From positions 62,001 to 126,000 of the forward strand of contig BSBK01002798.1 of assembly GCA_027943335.1 (NCBI GenBank): a stretch of DNA of 64,000 bases, given 5' to 3'. Below the pieces are notes generated by a model. It was given only the letters and a program-made list of their open reading frames with translations. It was not told the DNA's origin and made no database searches. Positions 43,971-55,505 of this stretch are shown one piece after another. Numbering within the stretch: the stretch's first letter is position 1; each line of letters opens with the position of its first letter. Made by a program: the position numbers and the translations under genes. This stretch comes from Chamaecyparis obtusa (taxonomy: Eukaryota > Streptophyta > Pinopsida > Cupressales > Cupressaceae).

Positions 43971-45700
43971 TCTCTTTTAAGTACAAAACCATGAATCCAA
44001 GCATATAGTTTGCCCCAGTTGATTAACCATAGTTGAAAGACTCCCCAAAGCAATAACTTGCCAAGACCAAAAAAAAAAAATAAACTCAGCAAAAAACTTG
44101 GCAACTTAAAAAATTGCTTAAATTTAATTAGAAATGGAATTTTTTTGCAAAATTCAATGAGAAGATGCATCTAAAGGGTCAATAAACGAGTAAACAAAAG
44201 AAACAGGCGGAGTCTAGATATATTTCAATGCAAATTGGGTACAAAATGGCATCCTCATGTGGAATGCTGATGGCTGGTAGCCTGATAGTCTGAAGCAAAA
44301 TTAAAATAGCAAATTGTCTTTGTAAAATTATAAGTAAATACTAAATACAACATCAAAACAGTTTACATCTTACTCTTCCCCTTCCCAGCTCTAGTAAAAA
44401 CTACGGGAGAGATAGCCAGACATTCTTTTCTGATTCAATCTGGACTTCTCAATTCCTATTTAAATTCTACCGGATTGATAAGAAAACTCCTGATTTCTAA
44501 TTTATCTTTTTAACCTTCTGAACAAATTGAATTTCTCAAACTTGGTAACTATGAGTACATTGTTGTCCCACAAGTTGGTGGACACATCTCCTGCATTCAT
44601 TGGAAATGACAAATAATTTGTTTTTCTCAATGGTAGTGGAGCTCTTCGGTGAGAAACTGTTACACAATTGTGGAGCTTGGGGTACAATTCATTAGATAAA
44701 TGAAAGGATGGAAAGCAAAAATTTGAAATTTAGAACAGAATCCGCAATTAACAGAAGAAAAGAAATCAGCAATTTGACAGCAGAGTTTTAAGTGCAGGAA
44801 ATTGCCAACAGAACTTCAATAATAGAAGTTAAACCCACAATGTGACAGCATTATTTTGAAAAGTAGAAAATTGATAACAAAAATTTAACTGCAGACCTCT
44901 GAGACAGTAGAAAATATAATTGGAAGAACAAAAATCTGCCTCTGTATGCATCTGCTAAGAAAATATCAAAGCTGCTAGATGGCACATTCAAATTTGGAAG
45001 ACAAAGATACCAAACAGTGATCTCAGCAGCAAAATCACTCTCTATAGCAAAATATTTACAACAGAAAAATAACATTCTGCAGTGACAACAGCTCCGTGAA
45101 GAGATGGCAAGCAAGAAATAAGTGCAAAGATGTACTGGATATACTGCAAGTATATTAAAGGCTGAAGAGATGATGAGGCCCGATCACCGGACTCTAACAG
45201 TAATGAGAGTCACACATCATATGGTGGTCACTTCAGCACATTAAAGACCTTGCAGCACTTACAATATCATTGCCCTTCTAAAGGAAAATTTTGAAAGTTC
45301 TTATTCAAAAATATTAACTATTCTTGGTTTGTACTTGCCACCTTCTATTTCCTCCATGTCTTGAAACCTATCCATGGAACTTATTAGGGAAATGCCAACT
45401 AGATTGCAGAGCACTGACCCATCTTTGTTTTTTCTTTGTGGTCTTCCTAAAATAGCCAGATCCAATCCATACAACAAAGCTAAAGATACCTCCAGAGCTG
45501 CTCAATTGCTTTCTATAAGTACAGATAGATTTTGGCTTACTACTCACTTTTATTTTTTATTGTGACTTATTTTTATTCTTCATCAATTTTGGAAAGCATC
45601 ACAGAAGCTTTCAAGATGTTGCTCAAGTAGTTGACCGCTACTTGATTCATTGTCTCGACTCTCCGTATCTATTACAAATAGAATAAGTCGAATACTTCTC
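43971..45700. other. Unique-looking intergenic DNA
   Basis: Several 60-90-residue frames occur on both strands, but none carries a domain I recognise. No element ends found. Confidence 0.35.
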
Positions 45701-45854
45701 TTCACTTGCAGCAGAATACTTGCTGTAGAGCTATCCATCTTTCTATTTGAGGTTTGGCATAAGTATCAATACCTTGCTTCTTACAAAATCCAGGTAAACC
45801 TCCCCGCTGCTCCTTGATCTCATCAACAAAATGAGAAAGCTCAGGCTTCTTCAT
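45701..45854 (-). CDS. Possible coding exon, unrecognised
   Basis: On the minus strand, ATG at 45,852-45,854 opens about 50 codons with protein-like composition: MKKPELSHFVDEIKEQRGG, then LPGFCKKQGIDTYAKPQIER and WIALQQVF, ending in TGA. The sequence upstream on that strand is interrupted by stops. It may be a fragment of a decayed gene or an exon; I cannot name a family. Confidence 0.22.
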
Positions 45855-46761
45855 TTGCTAACATTTGGCTAGGTTCCATGCCCAAGATCATGACACATTG
45901 TTAAAAACTCGAACAATATGCTGAACACAGAGTTCCTCCACATTTTGAGATTGTTGACTGATTTTGGCTCTTCTAAGATTAAACAAAGATATAATTCTCA
46001 GCGGGAACAATAAGCCCTGGCCCATTTGGTATTGACCTTATACAATTTCAGGTTGCATTTTCCTTCTTGGCTTGGTATTTTCCTTCAAGGAAATGATTAT
46101 TGTCTCTCATTCTAAAGCCAACATTTCAGATTTTCAGCTTCCTTTGGCTGATGGTTCTCTTCTTTATGTCATAACAAGAACTACAAAGTGTCACTCCATT
46201 GGTTGCAAGGTTTCATGTTTACTCAAGCTAAGTGGGTGACACAGCCAGCATCTCAGTAGCACTTCATACATCAACAGCAGAAACACGCAACTATTTCCGC
46301 TAAGGAAGATAGAATGACAGAACAAATATGCCAAGTTTTCAAATAAATTTTACAGTCACTGGCCTCTTGTATATTATTAAAAGTCATACACAGCCTTCCT
46401 CTAAGAAACTTACTTCCCCTAGAAGTTTCCTCGTACATAGTTTGTAACTTCGTAAATAAATACAAGTGAGTGCATAACATGTACATTTGTGGAAATCTCT
46501 TCTGCTCATTTCCACTGTTGCAATTGTATTCCTATCACAGCTTCTCTAAGTCTCTTTCAACTTCCAATATGGACATTCTCATTAGTGGATAAACTCACTT
46601 AAAAATTTGTTATTTGTGCATTTTGGCCAGCTGAGGCCTCAGGCAGCAAAAAATGCCGCATCAAACTTTTCCAAAAATATTGCAAATTGGATACAATGTT
46701 GGTATCATCCCAATTCATCCATATATTGCATCTTGAGGTATAAGAAGGCCCAAAATCAATT
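45855..46761. other. Intergenic DNA left of the hAT element
   Basis: Nothing recognised up to the 8-bp hAT target duplicate GTCTGCAC at 46,762-46,769. Confidence 0.35.
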
Positions 46762-46851
46762 GTCTGCACCTAAGATACCGATTCGTATCAAGATCTGCTT
46801 GAGGCGGATGCGGGTGCGTTCGGATGCGGATGCGGATGCGGATGCCCTGCA

Positions 46852-46954
46852 GATGTCATCTGGAAGTGCATCCTCGGCGCCCGGATGCATTGTGATGCGC
46901 TCACAGTGCATCACAACGCATCCGGGCGCCCAGGATGCGCTTCCGGATGGCATC
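46852..46954. repeat. Long near-perfect hairpin in the hAT subterminal region
   Basis: Arms 46,852-46,898 and 46,908-46,954 (47 bp each) pair at about 42 of 47 positions around a 9-nt loop (gctcacagt). Each arm carries GCATCC/GGATGC motifs and a GGCGCC block. It is much more GC-rich than the element around it. Overlapping frames on both strands are a result of this structure. Confidence 0.85.
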
Positions 46955-47528
46955 CGGGCGCATCTGGACGCATTCAAGTGCGTCAACGTCAAAACGCAGG
47001 CCCATACTCATTTTTTATGCAAAAAGCAATGTTAAAATAGAATAATATATGCCTTTTAATGAATATTTTATTCATTCTTTGACTTGGAAACCCTAAAACG
47101 GCCCTAGAAGAAACCATTCAACATTTAATCTTCTCATTTCTTATGCAGCTTGCCTCTTTTTTCATTTTCTCTCCATTTTCGATTGTGAAGCTAAGGTGAT
47201 TCTTTTCGAAGAGGAGAGTTCATGGGCTGAGAGATAGCTTCCACGGAGGAGTTTTCAGCATCAAAGGTAAGCATTTGATCCCATTGTTGAGTTTTTTAAT
47301 GAATTTTTTTGAGGTTTTGATGGATTTTTTCAAGTTTGGGAAGAAATATTTCAAGTTTTTTTTCATTTTTTTGTTTTTTAAGAAATAATGAAACAAGTTT
47401 AGCTATTTGTTTTAGACTATTTTTGTATCATTGTTTTGCACTTGTAAGCTTGATGTTCATAATTTTTTTCTAAATTGTATTTATTTATTTTCTTATTATA
47501 GCAAGGAAATCAATTGTATTGTGCAAGA

Positions 47529-50015
47529 ATGGCCACCACCGGTAGTCAAAGTTCAGTGGGAGGGAAAAGGAACGATAATTTTAATATTGATGTAGGATCT
47601 CCCTTATGGAGACATACCACTAGAGTATCACAGGTTTCAGGAGGTGGCTCGTATCTTTGGAAGTGCAATTTTTGTCAAAGTAACAAAGGAAAACCATTCA
47701 ATAGCTCATATTCCCGTGTAAAACTTCATTTTATGGGCCCTTCTGGAAAAGGTATTGCAATGTGCAAAGACGCAAATGGGAAGGGGCTGTCTAGTGCACA
47801 GATAGCTTCATTTGTAAAAGAACAAGAAGAGGCTGACTGTTTGGTTAAAAGATCAAAAAAAAGTTTCTATCAACCTCCATCCGGAAATAACAAAATGCAA
47901 GTACCCAATGAACCAGTTGTCTCCTCCAAACATCCATTCTTGGAAGTACCTGTACCGGGAGAGGAAGAGGAAGAAGTAGAAATTACAGCCCGCAAAAGAG
48001 GCCCATTGGATAGTGCATTTAAAATGGAGGCAAGAGAGCTTGCTGATGAAGCCATTGCATGTTGTCTCTATGCTAATGGTCTTCCTTTCAACTTGGTAAA
48101 ATCACCATATTGGAAGGAAATGGTGGAAGCCATCAATAAAGCCCCAGCTGATTACATAAGTCCCGGATATGAAAAGGTGCGTACCACTTTGTTGCAAAAA
48201 GAGAGGATTGCTATAGAGAGGGCTCTTCAACCAATTAAACATTCTTGGAAAACTTCAGGTATAACTATTGTGTCTGATGGATGGAAAGATACAAGAAATC
48301 GACCATTAATCAATGTGATTGCAATGTCCCCCAAAGGGTCAATGTTTTTGAGGGTTGTTGATTGTGAAGGGTAGGTGAAGGATTCACAATTCATTAGTAG
48401 AATTCTCATTGAGGCCATAGAGATGGTGGGGAGTGAGAATGTGGTACAAGTGGTTACAAACAATGCCAAAAATTGTAGGGGTGCAGGTGCTTTGATTAAG
48501 GGTCGGTATGACCATATTTTTTGGACACCATGCACAGTACACTCCCTAAACTTGACCATGCAACAAATTGGCACTCAAATTGATTGGGTGAAGCAAATTT
48601 ACCAAGAAGGGGAGGAGATACAAATGTTTGTGACGAACCACCACATGTCACAATCCATATTTAGAACATTCTCCAAATTGGAGCTGTTGAAGTTAAACTC
48701 AAATTGTAATTACTAAATTAGTAAATTTCATTTATTTATGTTCATGTTCAATTATCAAATTGTATATAACTTTGCTTAATATTTATTGACATATTGTTAA
48801 CTTGCTTTATGCTTAGGTTGCTGAGACCTGTTTTGCGTCTCATACTATTGTTATGAGACGACTTGTGAAGGTGCAAACAGCATTAAGCCAAATGGTTATT
48901 TCTAACCAGTGGGGTATATGGAAGGCTTCAAATTCAGAAAGAGCCCAAAAGGTCAAGGCTTTGGTCTTGGATGACAGTTGGTGGGCTCGGGTGCAATTTG
49001 TGTTGGATTTCACGGACCCTATCATGACCATGCTCTGCTTTGCCGATACAGATACACCTTGCTTGGGGGATGTGTATGATGTCATGGACACCATGGTTGA
49101 GAAGGTAAAAGTTGCCATACAAAATCATGAGAATGACCCCACAAAATGTGAAGCCTTATGCAATAAGGTGGAGGCAATCATTCATCATCGTTGGGAGAAG
49201 ATGACTACCCCATTGCACCTCCTCGCATATGCATTATCTCCAAGGTACTATAGTCAGAATGTACTTGGTATGCCAGGAAGAGTTGCACCATATGCGGATG
49301 AAGAAGTTGCTAATGGGTGCTACAAAGCTTTTACAAGGCTCTTCCCAGATGATCAAATGCACGATAGAGTGAGGGAAGAATTTGGCTTATTTGCTTCGGG
49401 TTAAAAAATGTCTCCATTTGCAATCAAGGACCAATATAAAATGGGAGCTATCACTTGGTGGTACATGTATGGTCAACCATACAAGTATCTACAACGTCTT
49501 GCAATCAAGATCCTGTCACAAGTAAGTGTTTTTTGTTGTTTTTTGTTTACCACATGTATTCTACAATTTAGTGTTTAACATTCTTTAAATTGTTTTTCAT
49601 TTGTATGTTTAATTGTGTGAACACTATCCAGGTTGCAAGTTCTTTTGCTGCTGAAAGGAATTGGAGTACATACTCCTACATCCATTCAGTGAAGCGCAAC
49701 CGGTTGGGCTCAAAGAAAGTTGAGGACTTGGTTTACATTCATACCAACTTGCGTCTTTTGTCACGCAACCAAAATGAATACAAGGAAGGGTCAACCAAGC
49801 TTTGGGATGTAGTCCCTGAGTGTGCAAACTTGGATGCAATGCTTCATGATCTTACTGCAGTAACAGATGATGGTGATGATACCATCACACATGGTGCATC
49901 TAGCACAAGTGGAACCGTTCTTGGTTCAAATGATCTTGACCTTGCAGCAATTGGACTTGGAGATAATGAGAATGTGGATTTTCTTGAGAATCCTTATGAT
50001 TCTCAATCTGATTAG
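47529..50015 (+). pseudogene. hAT transposase (BED, DUF659, dimerisation domain)
   Basis: Transposase that would cut and rejoin the element. A 5' untranslated exon ends near 47,267 and its intron ends in ATTATAG at 47,502; the start chosen is ATG 47,529 (AATGGCC). Exon 1 has a BED-type zinc finger (WKCNFC ... LHFMGPSGKGIAMC), then DUF659 (TIVSDGWKDTRNRPLINVI, VTNNAKNCRGAGALI, PCTVHSLNLTMQQIG). Exon 2 starts at 48,817 (VAETCFASH) and exon 3 at 49,632; intron 49,522-49,631 has clean GTAAGT...CAG ends. Exon 3 carries the dimerisation domain (SSFAAERNWSTYSYIHSVKR). Lesions: in-frame TAG 48,372-48,374, in-frame TAA 49,402-49,404 and an apparently lost donor (AAG|TTAAAC) after 48,692. The stop is at 50,013-50,015. 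Confidence 0.9.
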
Positions 50016-50270
50016 TGAATCTTGAGTCTTGACTCTTGAATCCTTGATTGATAAACAATGAAACAAGTTTTGAGTTTGTAATTAGTTATTGAACTTCTTT
50101 CTATTTGAATATGTTTGTCTATGAAGTTTTAAGTTGAAGTTGAGCTATCGAATATGAAATATCTTGAATCTTGTCACTTGATCAATGGTAAAGTATCATT
50201 ATTCTGATAATCTGATTCATACTATCAAATGATTTATTTAATATTTTTGTATATTTCAGATTTCTTGCAC

Positions 50271-50274
<4 letters not shown>

Positions 50275-50304
<30 letters not shown>
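50275..50304. repeat. (TA)n microsatellite inside the hAT 3' end
   Basis: About 14 TA units between the transposase stop and the right subterminal repeats. Confidence 0.9.
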
Positions 50305-50306
<2 letters not shown>

Positions 50307-50398
50307 TCCAAACACATCCGCATCCAAAAATAAATAAAAATTCACGCATCCGCATCCGCATCCGCACCCGCACCCGAATCGGCAACTTAGGTCTGCAC

Positions 50399-51558
50399 CC
50401 ATCAGCTGCACTACTATGAATGAGCAAAGTGAAGTGGCATTTGTCCTGTTATTATTCACTGAACATGTGACTAGAATTTATGCATTAATCCATCACACGT
50501 CATTCCGTCATCAGATCGTATTATTTCAGTTATGCTAGTGACTTGTTTAGCAATTAAAGATTATTGATCTACATTTAGCAGCAGGTCCCTTCACCTCTCA
50601 TCCATTTAAGACATTGTATCAGGCTTGACTACTAGAGAAATGATTCGTCCTACATAATTGATATTTTTGAATGGCATCCTAAAAGAGAATGAAGAGATAA
50701 AAACTAGGACAAATACTATCAGATGAAGCAGAGTTTCTAATCAAGACCGACATCTTTGATGGTGATAAGATCCATAAATGAATGGACCTCTTGCCACTCC
50801 ATGGGGAAGAAAACATGAATGTTGGAAACGATCCATCCCTGAGCGTGGGTCCCCCTTCTCTCTAGAGGGACCCTCCTATCTATTGGGGTTCTCCGCACAA
50901 ATTTGGATTTTGATTGATCCTCCCATGCAAACATAAAATTATACAAAACAATGGATACCAACCATTCAGCATATCCCGCTCAACAGAAGAGATGAAGGTC
51001 GCCTGTGACACAATGCCCCGCCATTACAGTGCGGGAAGGGTGGGCACCTCAAACCCCACCCCTCTATAATAGCTATAGTGCCAATCCCCTATAGATAGTA
51101 GAGGCCAGATTATATTCATAAGATGCCCCACTATAGAAAATAGGACCACCCACCTCTCTATGATAGGTGCTAGGGCACAATAATGGATGATTGCATAGGA
51201 CGAATTTGAAAATAGCGATTGCCAGAGCTTTAAATGATTATTGCTTCGGGAGAATCCCTTGTCCGTTCATTTCTTACTTGCACTCTGATTGTCTGGGGGG
51301 CAAAAAGCCGGTGACTATTGCTGGTATGTTATCTTACATGCTTGACGAAATTATATTAATATTTATTTTGCTTTTGGTTGACTTTTCTGGTGATTGTTCA
51401 CCTGTAAAATGTATGTAATGAGAAGTTCATTTTTTTTTCTAATTTAATTGTCATGCTCAATCTGGTTGAATGTTTGTTATGGTTGGTCTTTAAGTTCATT
51501 TTCCATGCTATCACAAACGCCTAAAACACCTTTGTACCCTTAATCGCTATCCATTAGA
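50399..51558. other. Low-repeat intergenic DNA
   Basis: No gene I can support. A minus-strand frame at 50,737-50,961 (GWIVSNIHVFFPMEWQEVHS) and a plus-strand frame at 51,191-51,418 have protein-like stretches but no known domain. The segment 51,000-51,180 is GC-richer and has repeated 'ctata.tag' and 'gcccc' words without clear structure. Confidence 0.3.
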
Positions 51559-51632
51559 GAGAGGATCCAGTAGTTGATTTAATGTCCAAACTGTGAGAGG
51601 ATCCAGTAGTTGATTTAATGTCTAAACTGTGA
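51559..51632 (+). repeat. 36-bp tandem duplication
   Basis: 'gagaggatccagtagttgat...aaactgt' repeated at 51,559 and 51,595 with one difference. Confidence 0.9.
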
Positions 51633-51756
51633 CTTAAGTTGTTATTGCTGATGATGACGATGACTATCCGCAGATGAATGAAATATATCCTTCACACTAA
51701 TAAAAAAGATGACCTAGTGTAAAGTATTAGTCTATTTTTATTTGGGCGTTTGAATA

Positions 51757-51879
51757 CCTTGAAAAAAGCTTACAGTAACATCATATTTGATATGGCCCTT
51801 GAAAAAAGCTTACAGTAACATCATATTTGATATGGCCCTTGAAAAAGCTTACAGTAACATCATATTTGATACGGCCCTT
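51757..51879 (+). repeat. 40-bp tandem triplication
   Basis: Three nearly identical units of 'ccttgaaaaaagcttacagt + aacatcatatttgatatggc', starting at 51,757, 51,797 and 51,837; the third lacks one A and has one C for T. Confidence 0.92.
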
Positions 51880-52233
51880 AGTTATAAGGAGAAGACTTGT
51901 GAAATAAGCTGCTCTAAGAAAAATTGAGAAGGATTTAAATTTCTACAACAGATTTTGAGGAGTTACTGAATCCTCTTCCCATTATATTTTATAGTTCCGT
52001 TGGGTTAAAACGGACAAGGATGAATCTTGACGTGTTTCTCTCGGCACTTGTTTCTTATCTAATCGTTGCTCACAGAACAAATGACGCCCGTGATCAATAC
52101 ATGGAACAGAAAAAACGATCAGAAAAATCCCAATTTCAAGATTGTACAAGATGGATCATAATTGAAAGCACCCACAGAGTGTTTAAACGAAAAGTAGTTG
52201 GATGAAAACAACTGACCGCGTAGTGAGAAGAGC
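51880..52233. other. Short intergenic stretch downstream of the membrane-protein gene
   Basis: 3' flank of the minus-strand gene at 52,234. The plus-strand frame at 52,020-52,205 has no recognised domain. Confidence 0.35.
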
Positions 52234-52605
52234 TCAGGAAGTGGAAGAGCGAGGTTGTTTGTCGGGAGGTTTGTCGTCAGTGGAGGACCTAACAAGGGGA
52301 TTGCCGCCCTTGATATACCAGCCGAGTGCAAAAAAGGAACAGCCAGCCAAAATGGCAGTGCCCCACGCATGAGAATACCACTTGCTGTACTGCCTCATTG
52401 CAAATTTCCACTGCTCTCTCAGGGTCGCAGCATCCGGATTATATGGGTCGGGTGGATTTGGGAATTCTACTTTCTTTGGAATTGAATTGCCTATTTTCCC
52501 CTGCTCTCTCAGGATCGCAGCATCCGGATTATATGGGTCGGGTGGATTTGGGTATTCTACTTTCTTTGGAATTGAATTGCCTATTTTCCTCTGCTCTCCC
52601 TCCAT
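52234..52605 (-). CDS. Small single-pass membrane protein with 30-residue tandem repeat
   Basis: The only frame in the window that looks like an intact host gene. Start chosen: ATG 52,603-52,605 (MEGEQRKIG), giving 123 residues; an upstream in-frame ATG at 52,644 would add 13 but reads through a likely untranslated or spliced leader (TACAGTCTCTAG). Residues ~5-65 are two copies of a 30-residue unit (KIGNSIPKKVEYPNPPDPYN then PDAAILREQ). Next comes the charged, aromatic stretch KFAMRQYSKWYSHAWG, then one membrane segment TAILAGCSFFALGWYI and a hydrophilic Ser/Pro/Asp tail. From memory of plant proteomes, the RQYSKWYSHAWGTAILAG block resembles a small mitochondrial complex I accessory protein (At1g67785-like); that is inference. 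No stops or shifts. The 90-bp DNA repeat is described separately. Confidence 0.7.
   Translation of the reverse strand: MEGEQRKIGNSIPKKVEYPNPPDPYNPDAAILREQGKIGNSIPKKVEFPNPPDPYNPDAATLREQWKFAMRQYSKWYSHAWGTAILAGCSFFALGWYIKGGNPLVRSSTDDKPPDKQPRSSTS
52411..52600 (-). repeat. 90-bp in-frame tandem duplication within the membrane-protein gene
   Basis: 'ctgctctctcagg.tcgcag' starts at 52,411 and 52,501, with the beginning of a third (CTGCTCTC) at 52,591. The two 90-bp units differ at only about three bases, so the duplication is recent or kept homogeneous. Each unit encodes exactly 30 residues. Confidence 0.93.
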
Positions 52606-53190
52606 TCTAGAGACTGTAAAATGTCCGCTGAAACATTCCCACACCTCCTTGCACTGTTATTGATGGAAATAAAAGCTACGCCGACAAACTCATACTAAGC
52701 CTAACAAATCCCACTTTGGACAGGAATTATTCTAAAACCAGATTGCAGACTAACTTACCGACATATGTACCCAACACTGCACCTTAGGTGCCATTGCCAA
52801 CCCAATACACGCCTGTGGTATTCTTGTTTTTTTTAATAGATATAGATCACAGTCACACAATATCCGGGGTCAACTCATAAATATCTTAATTATAATTAAG
52901 TAGTGTAAATATCTCATATACAAATTGTATGTATTTATTTAGGGGAAAGGCATTAGTAGTAGTGGTATAGCTAATTTCCAGCGTTTAATTGAGGTAGCAA
53001 TGATATTGGATTGTGACGATTTTTTTTAGTTGTTTTTGTATGTAACTTAATTGTTTAAAGTTAAGGTTTTGGTATTAATGATGCACTCTACATGAGACAT
53101 TATGCGTGAAAGGGCCAAAAAGTGGTAAAAAAAAAGTGTTGACTGATACAAGATACTAATTGCGCTAATAATGGCTCATTGCATATCTGA
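52606..53190. other. Upstream flank of the membrane-protein gene
   Basis: Likely contains its leader and promoter on the minus strand, but I cannot point to a convincing TATA box. No other gene seen. Confidence 0.3.
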
Positions 53191-53194
53191 TAGG

Positions 53195-53410
53195 GAAAAA
53201 AATATCCAATTTCAAAATTAAAAGTACCTAATTGCAAGTGCTTAGGTGTATTGGCTCGTTCAAGTGTTTCACTTTTGTGTTAGGAAAGGGGGGTCACTAA
53301 ATCCCTCATATCCCTTTTTATGTCATCATCACCTATGTACATGTCTTCTCTTTGACATGTGTCCAAACATTATGGAACCCTAAAAACTAAGGCTTTCAAC
53401 ACATTTTGAT
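53195..53410 (+). repeat. Repeat block X, plus-strand copy (left arm)
   Basis: 'taattgcaagtgcttaggtg ... tcacttttgtgttaggaaag ... ccaaacattatggaacccta ... ctttcaacacatttt'. The same block occurs inverted at 58,085-57,908 plus 55,110-55,050 (split by an LTR element) and again on the plus strand at 60,645-60,805. Confidence 0.8.
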
Positions 53411-53536
53411 CACATGGGAGTTTTTTTGGTGTCGTCGTCCTCTCTCAAAGCCTCCACTCTACAACCATTTGACATCCGCTCTGCAACTTGCAAGTAACGT
53501 GCGACCATCAAGCTCTCTTCCTCTATTGAATGTACA

Positions 53537-54990
53537 GTGATGAAATCTGCTTCTTCTTGCTTGCAATTTGCTTTGGATTTCATCATTTTTCCAAATGGCG
53601 TTCAAGGTTTTTTTGTAATGAATGCTTTATTTATGTATGGCCTCAATGGTTTCATTATCTCCATGATTGTCTCAATGTCGTCAAAGGTTTCATTTGACTG
53701 TGAAATGATTATCCCAATTGTGTTGTGGGTTTCATTAAAATGTTTAGTATTTGGTATATGTTGTGGAAGGTTTCATTTTGTTGTTAAATGATTATCCTTA
53801 TGCATAAAGGGTTACATTAAAATGATGGAATCAACATCTTCATACCTGCATTTTGCTTTGTTTTGTCATCATTTTTTTCAAATGACATTCAAGGTTTTTT
53901 CTTTAGTGATTGTATTATTTATGTATGGCTTGGGGCCTTTCAATATCTCAATGATAATCTCCATGTTGACATGGGTTTCATTTGACTGTAAAATGATTGT
54001 ATCAATGGCGTCATGGTCATTATAATGTTAATTATTTGGTATATGTTGTGGAGGGTTTCATTTTGTTGATAAATGATTGTCCTTATGCATACAGGGTTAC
54101 ATTAAAATGATAAAATATGCTCCTTCATACTTGCAATTTGCTTTGTTTTTTCATCATTTCTATATGGTTGGGACAACTTCATTATCTTTATGATTATCTC
54201 AATGTTGTTGAGGGTTTCATTTGACTGTGAAATGATTATCTCAATGCTATCAAGGGTTTCATTATAATGGTTTTTAATAATTTTCACAATGGCCTCCAGG
54301 TTTCATTATGTTGTGAAATGATTATCTCTACTATACTTATTTCATTTCACTGTGAAATAATTATGTGTACATATATATGTGTCATTATATATGTCATACA
54401 TATCTGTACATAAATAATTCTATGTGTGTCATTGGGGGGTGTCAATATATATATGTTATGTGTCCATAATTATACATATGTATGCATAATTATGCATTGT
54501 ATATGTATATGTATACATGTTATATACATGTCATGGAGGGTTTCATTTTGTTGTTAAATGATTATAAGAATATATTGTTTCTAGTCAATGCAAGCACATA
54601 AATCTATTGTTCTCATTCAAGTTTGTTTATTCTTAGGGTGTAAAACATATATGAATATACTATTTGAGGGTTTCATTTCTCTATGAAATGATTATCTCAA
54701 TGCTATCGAGGGTTTCATTAAAATAATTTTTCATATTTTTCACAATGGCCTCCAAGGTTTCATTATGTTGTGAAATGATTATCTTTGTTTTACTTATGTC
54801 ATTTGACAGTGAAATAATTATTTGTGTGTGTGTGTGATTATATATGTCATACATATCTGTACAGAAATAGTTCTATGTATGCCATGGAGGGTGTCAATAT
54901 ATATGTGTGCATAATTATACATATGTATGCATAATTATGTATATGTTTACATAATTATATGCATGTCATGGAGGGTTTCATTTTGTTACT
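53537..54990 (+). repeat. Repeat array Y (GGTTTCATT...GAAATGATTATC modules)
   Basis: Tandem ~285-bp units (53,537-53,821 and 53,822-54,107, then a partial third) plus smaller pieces to 54,990. They are built from a recurring word TTTCATTTGACTGTGAAATG + ATTATCTCAATG, which has a small internal hairpin (TCATTT/AAATGA). Frames at 53,537-53,791 and 53,822-54,025 are similar to each other only because the DNA repeats; I do not call them genes. (TG)n and AT-rich runs occur at 54,360-54,540 and 54,825-54,960. Confidence 0.75.
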
Positions 54991-55110
54991 CTAGCCATGT
55001 ATATTGCATATGTATACATGTGTACACATGCATGTATATTGTATATATAACTATATAGTCCTCATATGCATTCAAAATGTGTTGAAAGCTTTGGTTTTCA
55101 TGGTTCATAA

Positions 55111-55505
55111 TGTTGGAGCTAATGAGAAAACAACCCACAACTCCCAAGAACACCTGCATGCAAACACATGTCGCAGAAAGAGAGAGAAGCAAGAAGCTAT
55201 AGAGGCCTAAATGCATTGATCCACGAGAGAGCAGACATCCTTGATGTGCAAAAACAAAAGTTGCAACAATAACAATGAAATATTATTTTGTTGAATGATG
55301 TGAAGAATACAAAGGAGATCAAACTTTATAAAGGAAATATGAAACCATAAAAGGGTGGAGAAACCTAGCTTTCATTATAATATTTAATAAAGTAATTAAT
55401 TATTGTATGCCAAAGTTTAGCTTAAGTAATAAAGAGATAATAAGTGACTTAGTAATTAAATCAACATGATTTAATTAATAAGGAAAATGAATTATTACTC
55501 TAACA
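55111..55505 (-). repeat. 3' LTR of the non-autonomous element
   Basis: 395 bp, about 90% identical by eye to 57,513-57,907 ('agaaagagagagaagcaaga', 'aataaagagataataagtga'). Confidence 0.88.

Larger units (their letters stand above)
46770..50390 (+). mobile_element. hAT DNA transposon, complete ends, decayed transposase
   Basis: 3,621-bp class II element. Perfect 8-bp TSD GTCTGCAC at 46,762-46,769 and 50,391-50,398. Terminal inverted repeats of 16 bp: CTAAGATACCGATTCG at the left and, read from the right end inward, CTAAGTTGCCGATTCG (14 of 16). Both subterminal regions are packed with GGATGC/GCATCC motifs (46,803-46,848 and 50,343-50,370), as common in hAT elements, where such repeats bind transposase. 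Inside are a 5' untranslated exon, a spliced transposase gene and a (TA)n run near 50,275-50,304. Confidence 0.93.

Noticed and set aside
46607..47035. 142-residue ORF and its antisense 78-residue ORF
   Set aside because: They cross the hAT left end and its GC-rich hairpin; composition follows the inverted GGATGC repeats.
53537..54025. Two related 67-84-residue plus-strand proteins
   Set aside because: Their similarity comes from the tandem DNA repeat, the inverted copy at 61.3-61.7 kb gives the same pattern on the other strand, and no domain is seen.
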